Below, piece by piece: positions 1-11,499 of a stretch of DNA of 64,000 bases. Origin of the DNA: Reticulitermes speratus (Eukaryota > Arthropoda > Insecta > Blattodea > Rhinotermitidae); the NCBI GenBank assembly GCA_021186555.1, contig JAJKFL010000003.1:34274908-34338907 (forward strand), given 5' to 3'. Position 1 is the stretch's first letter, and every line of letters begins with the position of its first letter. Under the pieces are notes generated by a model, which did not search any database, had not been told where the DNA came from, and worked only from the letters and a program-made list of their open reading frames with translations. Both the position numbers and the translations under genes were made by a program.

Positions 1-80
1 TATGTTCTTTTTTATGCTTATTTCTCTTGTGCGTTACAGCTCGAAGCGTTCAAAATAATGAATTAGCTTGCTTAATTTAG

Positions 81-119
81 TCTCTCTCTCTTTCATCTCT
101 CTCTCTCTCTCTCTCTCTC
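81..119. repeat. (CT)n microsatellite
   Basis: Near-pure CT dinucleotide repeat broken once by TTTCAT around 91-96. Confidence 0.95.
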
Positions 120-159
120 ATCGTTACCAACCTAACCTATATATTCACAGCTGGACAAA

Positions 160-276
160 AGAAGTCACGTGACCCGTAGTCTGCTGTTCAGTGTGATCAA
201 TACGTTACTGGATTTGGCTAGCCCTGCAGGAGCGCCCCCTACGTCAGCGTGCTGGAGGGCGGGGGCGGGAATAGCA
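160..276. promoter_or_regulatory. GC-rich cluster of promoter-like motifs
   Basis: A short GC-rich island in AT-rich DNA. It holds a palindromic E-box (GTCACGTGAC, about 165-174), a CTCF-like core on the minus strand (GTAGGGGGCGC, 232-242), a CRE half-site (TACGTCAG, about 240-247) and a GC box (GGCGGGGGCGGG, about 258-269). The clustering is visible in the sequence; promoter or insulator function is inference. No convincing first exon follows within 700 bases. It could also be the GC-rich end of an unrecognised element. Confidence 0.3.
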
Positions 277-912
277 ATAAATATGTAGAACCAGACGAAA
301 ACATTTCAAAATGTGAAAACAATACCAAATCTAGATACCAGTAAATCGAAAGGAAAATTATAGGTCAAAAGGAAAGAGAAAAACAGTAGTGTAAGTTGCA
401 GTTGTTACTTATGAAACACTACATAAAGATTCAATAAATATATAATAGAAAAAGGAAATGGCAGAATAGATGGTAGTGCCATCTGTCGGGTTACTCTTAA
501 ACGATGCGAAGTCGTGGGGTGAGTGCGCCATAAGAGAGGGAATAGTTTGAAAACAGGCATTCTTTGAAGGCAAGAGCTGTGTTGTGTTTTGTACTAGTCA
601 TGTCTTATTACAAAACGGTAACTTTTCTGTGCAGGAACTCCGGTGGCACATTTTGTTTTTTTTTTTTGAGGCTTTTGAAACATAAACAGAGAGAAAGAGT
701 TCGCACGATGATGACAGTGAAGAAGGACTGCTGTTTTCTGGGAAGTGGGGTCATGCATTGTATCAGACTACACGGCGTCACAACCCGGAATACAGTATTC
801 AGCAGGAATGAGATTCTTGGTGCATACTTTCGGAAGCCATACAATGAAACGGGGGTCAGTAGCCAATGCAGTTTGACGAAAAGACGATAGGGTGTGTTGC
901 CGTCTCTGATTC

Positions 913-914
913 CT

Positions 915-969
<55 letters not shown>
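913..969. repeat. (TTTC)n microsatellite
   Basis: About 14 uninterrupted tetranucleotide units, polypyrimidine on the plus strand. Confidence 0.97.
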
Positions 970-2981
970 CCTCACTTTTTGTCTTCTAGAGGTTACTACG
1001 CAAGTAGTGGGTGGATATGATTGTTAGGCATAACGTTAAAAGGTTTATTGACTTTTTTGCACAAATTGCATTAATTCAGTATTAAGAATGTTTGTTTATT
1101 ATATTTTGCCTTTACCGGTCTAAAGGTAAATTAAGTGTTATTCAGAACTTTGGATTTTCAAATTTTATCGCAATATTTTACGTTCAATAATTTGGTTTTA
1201 GAGTTCAACTGCTCGGTCAGACACGACAAATACGTCCTAGAAAAGCACAAAACCCTGTGAGTATTCAGAAATGTTGCGGTGGGCCATTGTTCTAATTTCC
1301 CATAAGTTTAAAAGTTAGAGTAAGCTAATGCTGTGCTAATATTATGTTAGGCGCAATGTTCGTCGCTCGACGATAATGTTAAATACTGACAACCACTTCC
1401 TTAATAGGATATTAAGTTTAACCTCTTTAGGTAGGAATTTCCGGTACACAACCATCTAAAAACGTAGCTCATACTTCACAGTAGAAACACTCAGTTTACC
1501 ATTACGAAAACACCATTTGGTTAATCTGTGTTTTCCCAAAACAGTACGAAAAAATAAACTGTAGTTTGTGTGTGTAGGTTGCATGTAGTCCTAATTAATA
1601 CATACGCATAATGCAGTACAACTTCTGACGTTTGTTGCTATTCAATCTTTGCTCATTATCCCTCATGGCGAGGCCTTCTTTAGAATTCTGGTGCATTGCT
1701 CACGGAATGATATGTACTAAATTTTGGTGCTTAGAAAATATGTGTAGTTTGTTTGAAAACGTGATAAATATCTCACATTTTACTTGTATATCTTAGATTT
1801 GCAGGTTAATTAGTGAAGATAAGTTGAAAGGGTTGTGGATTGAAGCGTTCGTGACGTAATTTGGGTTACTTTCCGGACAAGTTACTTTATATCAGTAAGG
1901 AAGGCAATGCAAAAAACCCGAGACCTCAAGATTACCAAGCGGTAACACCACAGGTGCTTCCCACAAAAGGAAAGCGACACAAAGTCACTAGTTTTGGTTT
2001 TGTTTGTTTTCCACCACTGTGTCACTTTCCATGCAACAGATACAAAGAATTGAATACAAAGGTAGGCGTCCTATTGTACATGAGCAACATATAACCTTTC
2101 AGCTTCTATTTAAGTACTGTTATATCTTAAAGGATGTTTGATTTGCAAGTGTGATTTTGTATGATTTATAATGTCTATAACATAAAGACGTAAATGCTTT
2201 AGGCTGAGGACTGAAAGAAAATATGGTGTATGTCGGTTAAGTCTGCAATAGGAAAAAATTAACTAAGTTTTTTCCCCTTAGAAAATTGAGCTTTAGACCT
2301 ACTCGGCTCAGGCAGGGGGAACATTTACGGAATCCCAGACACACAACCACTACAGTTCTAGAGGAAAATACCATTGCTGTCTTGTTTCATAACGTTCTTA
2401 ACTGTCACAAATTTCTTAGTTTTGTTCTCCGAATTGACAGTTATTGTTTGTTGTGTTGTTTCAATGATCCGTTACTGCGATAAGGTGCTCTGCGGCCGTG
2501 TAAGCGCCATTGCTTGACCGGCGCAACAGGATTAACTTGGTTCAGCATATACTGTACGTATTGTCGGGCCCTATACAGCACAGTCAAGCCTGCAGGTCTC
2601 ACAGAAGTGAAGGTTAACAATCAGATGATTAAATATAGGCCTATACTTCTGAAGAATAAAACTGCAATACATAGGCTCTTTTTCTGTTTACCTAATTAAT
2701 TATCTAGTTGGTTAGTTTGTTACTTAAAGACGTTACCAAGTAACTTATTACTCAGTTGTTGCGGTACTGCTTTCTCTGAAAACGGCTCCGCATATTCTTA
2801 ATCTAGTAGCCAATCATAATTTTGCAGTATTTCTCGTTTTTAAGAGAATGTTATGTCAGTTGCGCTTTACGTTTAGTTGGCACCGCCGCTACTTGCTCTT
2901 ATATTAATGGTTCAAAAAGACAACCGAAAGAAATCACTGGAGTCTGGTTTCTAAGAAAAGTTAAGTAAAGTTAAATTCCAA
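970..2981. other. no gene seen
   Basis: AT-rich sequence with only short open frames (77 codons or fewer) of no recognisable composition. No repeat, tRNA or transposon signature was found by eye. Confidence 0.6.
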
Positions 2982-3137
2982 GTACAGTACATTGCAGTAC
3001 ATTAAAGTATAGTACATGATAGTACAGTACAGTACAGTACAGGACATTAAAGTACAGTACAATACAGTGCAGTACATTAAAGTGCAGTGCAGTACATTAA
3101 AGTACAGTACAGTACACTGCAGTACAGTACAGTACAG
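2982..3137. repeat. AGTAC pentamer array
   Basis: Array of a 5-bp unit (AGTAC and one-base variants such as AGTGC) with interspersed ACATTAAAGT blocks at 2999, 3044, 3074 and 3094. The spacings are 45, 30 and 20, all multiples of five, so the array keeps a strict 5-bp register through its variants. Frames across it are artefacts of the repeat. Confidence 0.9.
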
Positions 3138-4145
3138 CCTAGATTCTACGAGTCCCTATTATTCGAGGGTCAATTTCGTCCAAGCCGCTGCGCTGTAGTC
3201 AGGGTCGGTTTTGTGGTGTGTACAGAATTAGTTGAAGTGCGTTTCTCTTTGTGCACGCGTGCCTTTCAGGCATTACTGTACTTCTTTACCCGTTTTCTTT
3301 GTGTATTATTATGTATTTTAACGTGTATATTATGCATGTCGTATATATGTAATTATGTGCTCTAAATTGTCGTAGTCCTTGAAGTCCGAGCTTTTCCGTA
3401 ACTCAAGGTAACCTCGGTCCCTTTCATCTCGAACTATCGAGACTCCACTGTATTTGGTGAGACATTCCTATAACCATTATGTAACTATTATATATCATTA
3501 TATATAACTATATTATAACAAATATAACTATTTTTAATATATGCATTTTATTGGTCTGAGGACCGGTCAAGTTATGTAAGAACCGAGAGAGCTTCGCAGC
3601 AATGAAAATTGGGCTACACTGCCTCACTACAGTGCTAGTATTATTTATCTTACTTATTATCGACATGTTTTGAATGCACTGCTATTCCAGAACATGGATA
3701 ACTTCACATATCCCTTATGTTCATCTGACTGCGATAAGTGCGACAAGGCACATTTAGCTGCGTGAGCCTCACCATGAACGCCTCCATTACAACCACCCCT
3801 TGCAGCTGGCCAATACACCTTGGGGCTGCCTTTTGTCCTTTGTGTGAAGTGGCACACTGTGAGCAACGGTTCTGTTTTGGAGAGGTTAGACGTCTACAGT
3901 GTTGCCACTTCAAAGTTTTAAACGGGCTACCGGTATTTTATTCATTGTATCAGTCCTAAATGTATCACGTTTTCAATTAATACGACTGGATGTAACCTGC
4001 AAAATTATGTTCTGTATTGGAAAATAGAAATGTTTCCAACGAGGTCTGTTTCACAGCAACAGTTAGCATCTTGCAATAATACAGCTTCAAACGAAGAAAT
4101 TTTAGTCTTCTGAGGTTTGTCTGCCATGCATACTGGCACATTTTA
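3138..4145. other. no gene seen
   Basis: Contains an AT-rich low-complexity patch around 3480-3545. The overlapping short frames on both strands near 3.66-3.96 kb have no recognisable domain. Confidence 0.5.
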
Positions 4146-4290
4146 TCGACGGTTCGAATTATCTTATTGCATCCATCTTCAGGATCAAACAGTCCAAGAA
4201 GGGAGTTTTCACTCCTGTTTTCACACACCTTCTGCCATGTGACACCCTCTATTTTTACTAGACCTATAAGGGCTACCAACATTTCGGATT
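4146..4290 (-). mobile_element. degenerate foldback-family repeat with hammerhead-like core remnant
   Basis: On the minus strand GATCCTGAAGATGGATGCA contains the CTGAAGA core of the dispersed family described at 46.5 and 49.8 kb. The end near 4280 reads ATCCGAAATGTTGGTAGC, matching the family's CCGAAACGTYGGTAA segment. The two halves are over 100 bases apart, so this is a rearranged relic and not a foldable motif. The 101-codon minus-strand frame across it (about 3977-4282) is a by-product. Confidence 0.5.
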
Positions 4291-4791
4291 AACCTACTGT
4301 CTTTATCTTTAGCTCTATCTCCTTTCACTCTTCTACCCTGAATGTGGGAGCAGCATGTTTGTGCGAAACGTCTCTGCGTGTCTACCAGATTACACATCAC
4401 ATCCCTGATCATAATCTCCATATTCACCTCCATAAAAATTAAAATCCCATATTTTACTATAACGTCCCTCCTGCAGCTATTTTACCGGTTGGCAGATCTC
4501 GGATTCCCCGGGGTGACTGCAAGTAATGCCTCTTTCCAAGACACACGTGTTGAGGTTTTGTCAACTGGAAGGCCAAAGTGTATTCCAGACATCATAAGCT
4601 TGTATCTCAATTCATATAACCGTACATCGTCCTGAGCGCATGTGCCACTTGAGATGCATTTACTCGAAGCCCTAAAAAGGTAAATTAGTAAGTCTGTTAT
4701 ATGAAGTCTGGGTTTAATTTTCGGAACGTACTTTTAACAAGGTAAAAAGCACGTGAGACATGCGTAAGTTTATAGGCACAGAAATTAAAGC

Positions 4792-4965
4792 AATATCTGT
4801 CCAAACGTAACTAAATTCTATTTATCATATAGAACTACAGCTTTAAAACATATGTTTTAAAACACGTGTTTTAAAGACCAATTGTGACCCTGAGGATGAA
4901 TGAGATAGCTCGAAACATATAGTTCTATATAATAAATAGAACTTAGTTGTGTTTGGACAGATATT
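4792..4965. mobile_element. 174-bp foldback element with 45-bp inverted arms
   Basis: Arms 4792-4836 and 4921-4965 are reverse complements with about 4 mismatches in 45. Two overlapping perfect 20-bp palindromes lie inside (4842-4861 centred on CATATG, 4856-4875 centred on CACGTG), followed by a hammerhead-like core next to the right arm. The right arm contains TTAGTTG and GACAGAT, like the TTAGTTGG..GAACAG end of the 51.8 kb element, so the two are probably related. No coding capacity. Confidence 0.85.
4886..4926 (+). ncRNA. degenerate hammerhead-like motif
   Basis: Core CTGAGGA (4890-4896) fits CTGANGA. The hairpin region before GAAAC (912-916 of the 4 kb block) keeps only part of stem II. 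ACATAT follows, but the expected G-T-H triplet is mutated to A-G-T. Upstream GACC and downstream GTTC could give a weak stem I. Probably inactive. Confidence 0.35.
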
Positions 4966-5401
4966 TATTTAATTTTTGTACTATTAACAACACAACGGAA
5001 TGACATTCTTCAAAATTTTATAGCAACATTATGCCTACGTGATGCAATTCAATTCAAGATACCGTATTTGTAAGTGAACTGAATGTGGAACTTGCCATCA
5101 GCTAGCACTGTAATTATGCTATTGATATACTCTTATGTGTCTGTGTATTTTCGTTCTTCTGTAACAGACTGATAGACTTGTATTTTAGAACGAAGGTTTG
5201 TACGAATGCTCGTATGTGCCTAATATACAAATACCCGCTTAAAATAATATAAAAAATAAGAGAGTAAAACCTAAATACAGTAGCTTATCATCGCTCTTTA
5301 AAGAGGGCATTTTCAAATCTAGAGTCGCAAATTCTTTTTGATGGCTCGTAAACTCCCGAAATAATCGAGCGAACTGGTTGGCTGTGATCATTGTTTTTAC
5401 G

Positions 5402-5660
5402 CATGTAACAGCGTAGTCGGTATAGCGACTCGCTACAGGCTGGACGGTGCGGGATCAAATCCCGGTGGAGGCGAGATTTTCCGGACCCACCCAGCCTCCT
5501 ATTCAATGGGTACCGGATCTTTCCCAGGGGTAAAGCGGCCGGGGCGTGGCCTTGACCACCCACCCCCATCTCGCGTCGAGGTTAAAGACAGAATAGAGCT
5601 ATACCACTACTCCCCCCTCTGGGCCTTCATGGCCTGTTCTAACGTGAACTTTACCTTTTT
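5402..5660 (+). mobile_element. tRNA-derived SINE, family A
   Basis: A tRNA-like head has an A-box-like AGCGTAGTCGGTATAGCG and a B-box-like GGGATCAAATCCC. The body contains CACCCAGCCTCCTATTCAAT and GGGGTAAAGCGGCCGGGGCG, then GAGCTATACC and GGCCTTCATGGCCTG before a CTTTACCTTTTTA tail. Other copies in this window are at 8.3, 20.6, 22.8 and 26.5 kb. The 93- and 69-codon frames over it are shadows. Confidence 0.85.
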
Positions 5661-6608
5661 ACTGGCAATATATGGGCCGCAAGGCCATTATATTTACAGT
5701 TTGGGTCGTGGATAAAGAAGTCTGCTAAATTATTATTTGTACATACGTTTCCTGTTGGGTCGAGTAATAATAGATCGTCTTACTGTAATATTTGTAGATC
5801 AGTTACTTCAGGCTACTACATTGGCCTATGCAGGAAACCTTAAGAAGTCGGCGAACTCAAATAAGAATCTATTTCAAACAAAATATTTCGGGAATAAGCC
5901 ACGAATCATATTTTGTTTCACACTTTTCCTATTTCAAGATGACTACAGAACTTGCGACAATTCCACAGTTAGTTTAATGCAATTAAAATAGCAGTGTTAA
6001 AAAATGGGACGTAAGAATCTGCCCTTTTAAAAGTTCTCGCTATTGGATAGGTCTATTTCTAATGCACATAAATATGCAGAAGTAAGATCTCGAGTGTTTC
6101 GTCTGTGGTTGTATTTTTATAGGGCCATTAAAAACAGAAATATAAGTAGGGCCCTATTTAGCACAGATTTTTTGGTACCTCACCCAATCATCACTTGCAT
6201 ATAAAGACTGATATATTTTGCTGCCACACCGAGAACAAACATGAAATTCCTACAATATGGTTACTTTACGTACTGTAACAAGTTTGAAAAACTGCCTCCG
6301 TGCACTGCTTTAAAGGTCAGTAGAATGCAGAACACGGTTTCATGTTGCCACTGTTGACATTTTGAATCATGCAGTTTATCTACTCAGCTAAATTTCATGA
6401 TTCAAAATGTCTTGATTACTCAATCATTAAAAATTCGGTATCTACATCAGAAAACACATACTGCGTGTCCATTAATGTTATTTAGGGGAATGACTGTTTA
6501 TTCTGAGCACATAAAACAGATTTTATGAACAAAACGCACAATTTTACATAGTTGGTACATGTAATAACCACTCTGCTCTGAAATTTTAAATGTTTTGAAC
6601 TATGGTAA
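5661..6608. other. no gene seen
   Basis: One 84-codon frame (5737-5991, plus) with no recognisable domain. Otherwise unremarkable AT-rich sequence. Confidence 0.5.
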
Positions 6609-6890
6609 ATCTGCTACTGTGACCGGACCCAACAGTTGTGAACTGTGATAGTTCTGTTACTATAACCGGACCCAACAGTTGTGAACTGTGATAGTTATAT
6701 TACTGTAACCGGACCCAACATTTGTGAACTGTGATAGTTATATTACTGTAACAGGACCCAACATTTGTGAACTGTGATAGTTATATTACTGCAACAGGAC
6801 CCAACAGTTGTGAACTGTGATTTTTATATTACTGTAACAGGACCCAACATTTGTGAACTGTGATAGTTATATTACTGTAACTGGGTCCAC
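6609..6890. repeat. 43-bp minisatellite, six units
   Basis: GGACCCAACA begins at 6625, 6668, 6711, 6754, 6797 and 6840, an exact 43-bp period. Unit sequence runs ACTGTAACCGGACCCAACAG then TTGTGAACTGTGATAGTTAT plus ATT. Three units (1, 2, 5) carry the perfect hairpin ACAGTT-GTG-AACTGT; in the others G to T (ACATTT) weakens it. The array decays after 6883. Confidence 0.97.
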
Positions 6891-7144
6891 AACTGTAAAC
6901 TATAGCAAACTGTGGCGAACTATGATAGATCTCTCTCTGTATGACATCACGTTGTGATATATTGATAAAGAGAGGAATGGCAGCAGTCAATGCCGACTAT
7001 ATTTTGCAGTGATTCAGTATATATTGTGCATAATGTATATTAAACCCCTGAAAAGTGTATTTGTAATTGACTGTCCCAATTCCTTTTTTTCTTTTTTGTG
7101 GCAAATATTTTAATCGTACCCACAAGTAGGTCAACTCAGCCCTA

Positions 7145-7315
7145 ACATAAATGAGTACCAGGAATATTTCCTGGGGTGTAAAGGCGGCCGGTGCGTAGGG
7201 CTGACAACCTTACCACCTTCATGTGCCGATTTTCTATAAAGCTGGGAGCCTCAACCTCCTGCAACACTAAGGGCCTGTCCAGGCCTGTAATGGGATTGCT
7301 TTACCGTTACATTTA
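7145..7315 (+). mobile_element. SINE, family B (3' part)
   Basis: Body only: GAGTACCAGGAATATTTCCT, then GTAAAGGCGGCCGGTGCGTA, GGCTGACAACC, a purine/pyrimidine-rich middle and GGGCCTGTCCAGGCCTGTAA. It aligns with the longer copy at 53.0 kb through GAGTAC..CCTGG..GGTCTGACAACC. No tRNA head is visible here, so this copy is 5' truncated. Confidence 0.65.
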
Positions 7316-8324
7316 CCCACAAATAGGTCTGTATATCTAGGCCAGCATTCGTAATATTTACAGTTTCTTCTCTAATGTAAATAAAATCATTAAGTCTCCA
7401 AAACAGTTCAGTTGTCTGTAAAGTACTAAAGAGCGTGTAGCTCAGGCGACTGTCATCACCGACAGCACACGCATATCCTTGGTTTTATTAAGCTTTCATT
7501 TTCACCTACGCCATCTACACAGCTGTCCAGGCAGCCTTCTTAAAAAAGTTTAGATATTTTTACTTTTCAGTTTATATAGCCAATATCATAATATTTGTTT
7601 TATACTAATTTTGTTTGATTTGTGTTCTTGCAATGATAAACTGGATCCCTGTCACATCAAGGCTGTCCTCGGGTTGCGGATGGCGGAGACGGCTTCCAGA
7701 TATGGAGGGTAGCTGTGAATATGTTGAATAAGCAGTCGGGGGACAGACGACAATGGACGGTTCTTCAGCTTGGGGGTTGGGCGAGGGGCTAAAAATTCCT
7801 CAGTTAAGAAACGGAACACACAGAGTTGTGTTCTGGCATAGTTACGTCCTGCTGCCATCTCTGTGTATGAAACGTGGCTTTTTTATTTGTTTATCTTACC
7901 TTCAGAGGTCGAAAGCATGCGCGTTTGTGAATTAATATTCGTTATACATTTATTATTTTATCGGTCTTCGATACACGAGGCGATTTTTATTATTGTTAAC
8001 TAGTTCTGAATTGAGAGGTTGTTCATTTTACCCCTTCTTTGAACTGCTTCCGAATAAGACTTGCGACATTAACTGGTGCGAAAGTGCCAACACCTGCTGA
8101 AGACCCATCGTCATGAGACTTGCAGCAAATAGCTTTAGCGTGAAATACTTTTCAGCAGGGAAATATAGGGCTGTCACTGGAATCTTCGTAGAACAGGTAT
8201 GTTGCTGCACAAGATTCCTCTTCTAAATACGTTGACACTTCATATTATTAAAGATTTCAAAACTAATGCAGCTTTGGTGCGTGAGGGTCGGAGCCTTAAT
8301 TCTTGACCTGAATCATGAATTGTG
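7316..8324. other. no gene seen
   Basis: GTAGCTCAGGCGA at about 7438 resembles a tRNA A-box, but no B-box follows at a sensible distance. Short frames at 7.65-7.94 and 8.03-8.21 kb are unrecognised. Confidence 0.45.
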
Positions 8325-8405
8325 AATCTAATCACTCACCTCCATCTAATGCTGACATTAAGAAGACGCGGAGCTATACCTCCACTCCCACATACAGCTT
8401 CTTAA
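8325..8405 (+). mobile_element. SINE family A, 3' fragment
   Basis: AATCACTCACCTCCATCTAA, TGCTGACATTAAGAAG and GGAGCTATACCTCCACTCCC match the 3' half of the 20.6 kb copy (ATCACTGACTTCCATTTAAT, GAGCTATACTTCTCC). Confidence 0.6.
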
Positions 8406-8810
8406 TTAAGAACAGGGAAAACTTGGCCTTTGGTTGTTATAAAATTAATTTCATGCAAGAAGGAATTTGTTGAAAGATCGAATCAACATTGGCTTTTGAC
8501 AAAAGGGAGGTCGTTTTTATACTTTAAATAACTAAGCTTTATAGCTGTTCTCTGAAATTTCTGTATTTAGATACTTAAAGCCTATATTTCTGTGCACATC
8601 TTTTAATTTGTTGTTAATTGAAGCTAAACTCAGCTGGCTTTCCCCGTGTTTAAATCCTGTTTTCTTATATCAACCCATTTCAATTTGAAGGAGGTAATTT
8701 CGGAGCACATGATACACAGCTTCTTGTGCTACACGAGTCGTTCAAGGGATGTCTGTATTGAGAATGGATGGGAAATTTTGTTAATGGTAATGCCTCACTG
8801 AGGACACAAT

Positions 8811-8910
8811 ATGCCCCCATTAGGAAGACCAGTCGGTCAAAGGCTGTACAGAAAAATGATGGTTGTTTATTGTGCGAACCGTATGGGACACATAAGTACA
8901 GTGCGAAGGG
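8811..8910 (-). repeat. dispersed unclassified repeat (copy 1)
   Basis: On the minus strand TTCGCACAATAAACAACCAT followed by TTTTCTGTACAGC and TATTGTGTCCTCAGTG aligns with the 18.24-18.40 kb sequence. The frame-translated string PYGSHNKQ recalls a peptide common in automated insect annotations. I read the 87-codon frame (8680-8943) as translated repeat. Source element unknown. Confidence 0.35.
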
Positions 8911-8959
8911 GATGCAGAACTGTAAGTGATCGAACCAACACAATGCACAGTATAGAATG

Positions 8960-11111
8960 AAAATATTTAATAGTCTCTTAATTTGTTGGTTTGGTAATTT
9001 AAAACTTATGATATAAATACAGGAAAATATTCAGTACTAGAAGAATGCAAAGTCCAAACACTGCACTCGAAAGAATCAATCTGTACATGAAGTCGTAATA
9101 AACAATGGGTGTAAATATCATTGTGGGGGAGAACTTATCAGAAATATTTAGCCCAGTCATGATCAATATGAAACGTGAGGTTAAATGAAGGCCTGACAAA
9201 TATGTCAACAGAAATATGAACGACAATGCACTTATCGATTGCTTGACAAGATACATAGGATCATAAGCAATAATCCCACATTTGTTTTTTTTTATGTTGT
9301 TTGAATAATGAGCACGTTTCCTTTCCGGAATCTTTCACAACATATTTGAAAATGCCCCGCCTACAAAAACTATTTCGTATAGACAAAGACACTTCAACTC
9401 TTCATGGAGCCTGCCTACGTCTTCTGCTTTTAAATCATTCTGGAGCCTGACTGTATTCCTTGCGTGTTTATCACTTATGTATTCATATTAATAATCTGAT
9501 GACTTATGTGTCCGTACTGAAACATCGTTAGCATTTCCTTTTAAATTCTCGAACGTGTTGAAATCACGTTTACATGCTGTTCGACTTACAATTTATTACG
9601 CATTGAATCCTGCTATGTAAAACTGACGTGTTCTCTTCCAACGCTGCAAAGTATGTATCAAAATGTGTTATCGAGGGTAACAGTGTTACAGGGCAGTGTA
9701 ATAAAGTGTATGCAAGAAGCATCGCATGCTGCGACAAAATATACATTGTGTTTATATATATATATAAATATATAAAGATAGGAGAGTCATTCTTCAATTT
9801 AAATATATACATTACTTCCTTAGAAACCAATAAAAGAACTTGAATGCAGAGAATAACAACTTATTCGTCTCGTAGTTCAAGTATTTTTTTATTTCTTTAT
9901 GCCGCTTATTTCTTTTTACATTATACATTGACCCTGTTTTGAATGTGGCTGTACTTGCTGCACAATGCAACACATAGCACACAGTGTCTTTATCTGCATA
10001 GAATGCAGGAGCCCCCTTCTCCAATATATACATATCCTAAGTATCTTAATGTAACAAGTTCAGTTCATATGGTATGCATACTGTTATAGGTTTAGCATAT
10101 CATTCAGCACTACTTTTGTTGCGTTTCAAGTCAATCTGTGTAAGTCAGAAGTGCAGTCGCCTTGAAATTAGTGGTAAAGTAGAACTAATTATATTCAGAA
10201 ATAATTTCGAATATCAGTTAATTTTTCTTCCCTTGTTTTAAAGAATTAGTTTCCATCTTTAAAATGACATGCATAATAGCAAATGCTTTCAAGCTCTCAA
10301 TACACATTATTACCCAAATTTCTCTAGGGTCAGATTCAATACAATATTTTGAACATTTACCACATTAGTAACTGAAAATAACAATTAAAAAATCCTTTTT
10401 CGGGCCCTCATCTTTCGGGAGGCCGGAAAGTTAGGTTGTAGTTAAGATATTGTATCAAAATATCATGGTGCATACTGTACCTGGGTCAGTTTAGGACTAG
10501 TTGTTGGTATGACCTGTAGCTTTATTTTATGGTTTGACCCCACAAATATTTTGAAGTGGCCCAGCTCAGATCTCTTACTTGCTCCCTTTTCATCATTGTG
10601 TCTGATATAGACCTAATGTTTGCGTGTTACGAATGCGAAACTTGTTATAAAATATGTTTGTTGTTAAAATTTTGTTTTATCAAACGCAGTAAGAGCGTTG
10701 AACACAGAGCGCGAGTTTGTTTTGCAGAGCCCATAAATCGGAGTCAGTTTTATGGTCTTTTGCTTATTTTCACCATGACCTATATAACACATTGTGAAGG
10801 CTGTCCAAATGAAGAACTCTTGAGTGTGGAGTCTGATCACTAAGTGTGTTGCTTTTGTAAGAATTACGTAAATACAAGAAATCGTTTTCAGCATGTTATA
10901 TTGAGTATTCTTCGAGAGACTGCCACTAGTCTTACGTTAGAACCCATTTTTTTTCCTGTTGCTGTCACTACGTAAAATAACCTTTTGAAATATGTTCCGT
11001 ATATGATTGGCTATAATCTACATAACATGAATTATTTCTTGGGGGTTTTGGTTACATAGCAACTCATATACCTGGCTGATTTGCAAATAGGCTTCGTGTC
11101 GGCCACTTCCG
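8960..11111. other. no gene seen
   Basis: AT-rich, with a short TA tract at about 9750-9775. Several 71-95-codon frames on both strands (for example 8999-9256 minus and 10556-10843 plus) show hydrophobic or mixed composition but no family motif. Confidence 0.5.
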
Positions 11112-11352
11112 TTACTGGCACTCGGGGCCGCCGAGAGCTGGTTTGGGGCCCGGTGAAAAACATTTTCGGGCCCCCCCAGCAACGGCAAATCGGCTAAAAA
11201 TCTTCACACTAAATCGGAAAGGGTTAATTTGTACAGTCGACAGGTAATGATACCGCCGAGAATGACAAAAACATATGCAACATAGTCGGGCCCCCTTCCA
11301 GACCGCCGGGCCCCGACAATTTGTACCGGCTTCCCCTACGTCTCGTCGGCAC
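11112..11352. mobile_element. GC-rich MITE-like element (hAT-like?)
   Basis: Inverted ends: left GGGGCCGCCGAGAG then GGGGCCCGG; right read in reverse GGGGAAGCCGG then GGGGCCCGG, at matching spacing. Outermost CGGCGAGAG-like bases also pair. The element is far more GC-rich than its flanks and has no coding capacity. The resemblance to hAT-type non-autonomous elements is recall; no 8-bp target duplication was confirmed. Confidence 0.4.
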
Positions 11353-11499
11353 TTTTGGTACTGGACGTGTTCTTCGTTGCTTGTGGATGAAACTAAACGT
11401 ATTTAGGCAGGCAACATGATCAGTATTTGAATTTGCGCTACTTTAATTTCCACGTCTTTTCACCAGTGGCGCTAACATAGCAATGTGGAAAATGGCGTT

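Noticed and set aside
7431..7480. tRNA-like A-box (GTAGCTCAGGCGA)
   Set aside because: No B-box or repeat body downstream.
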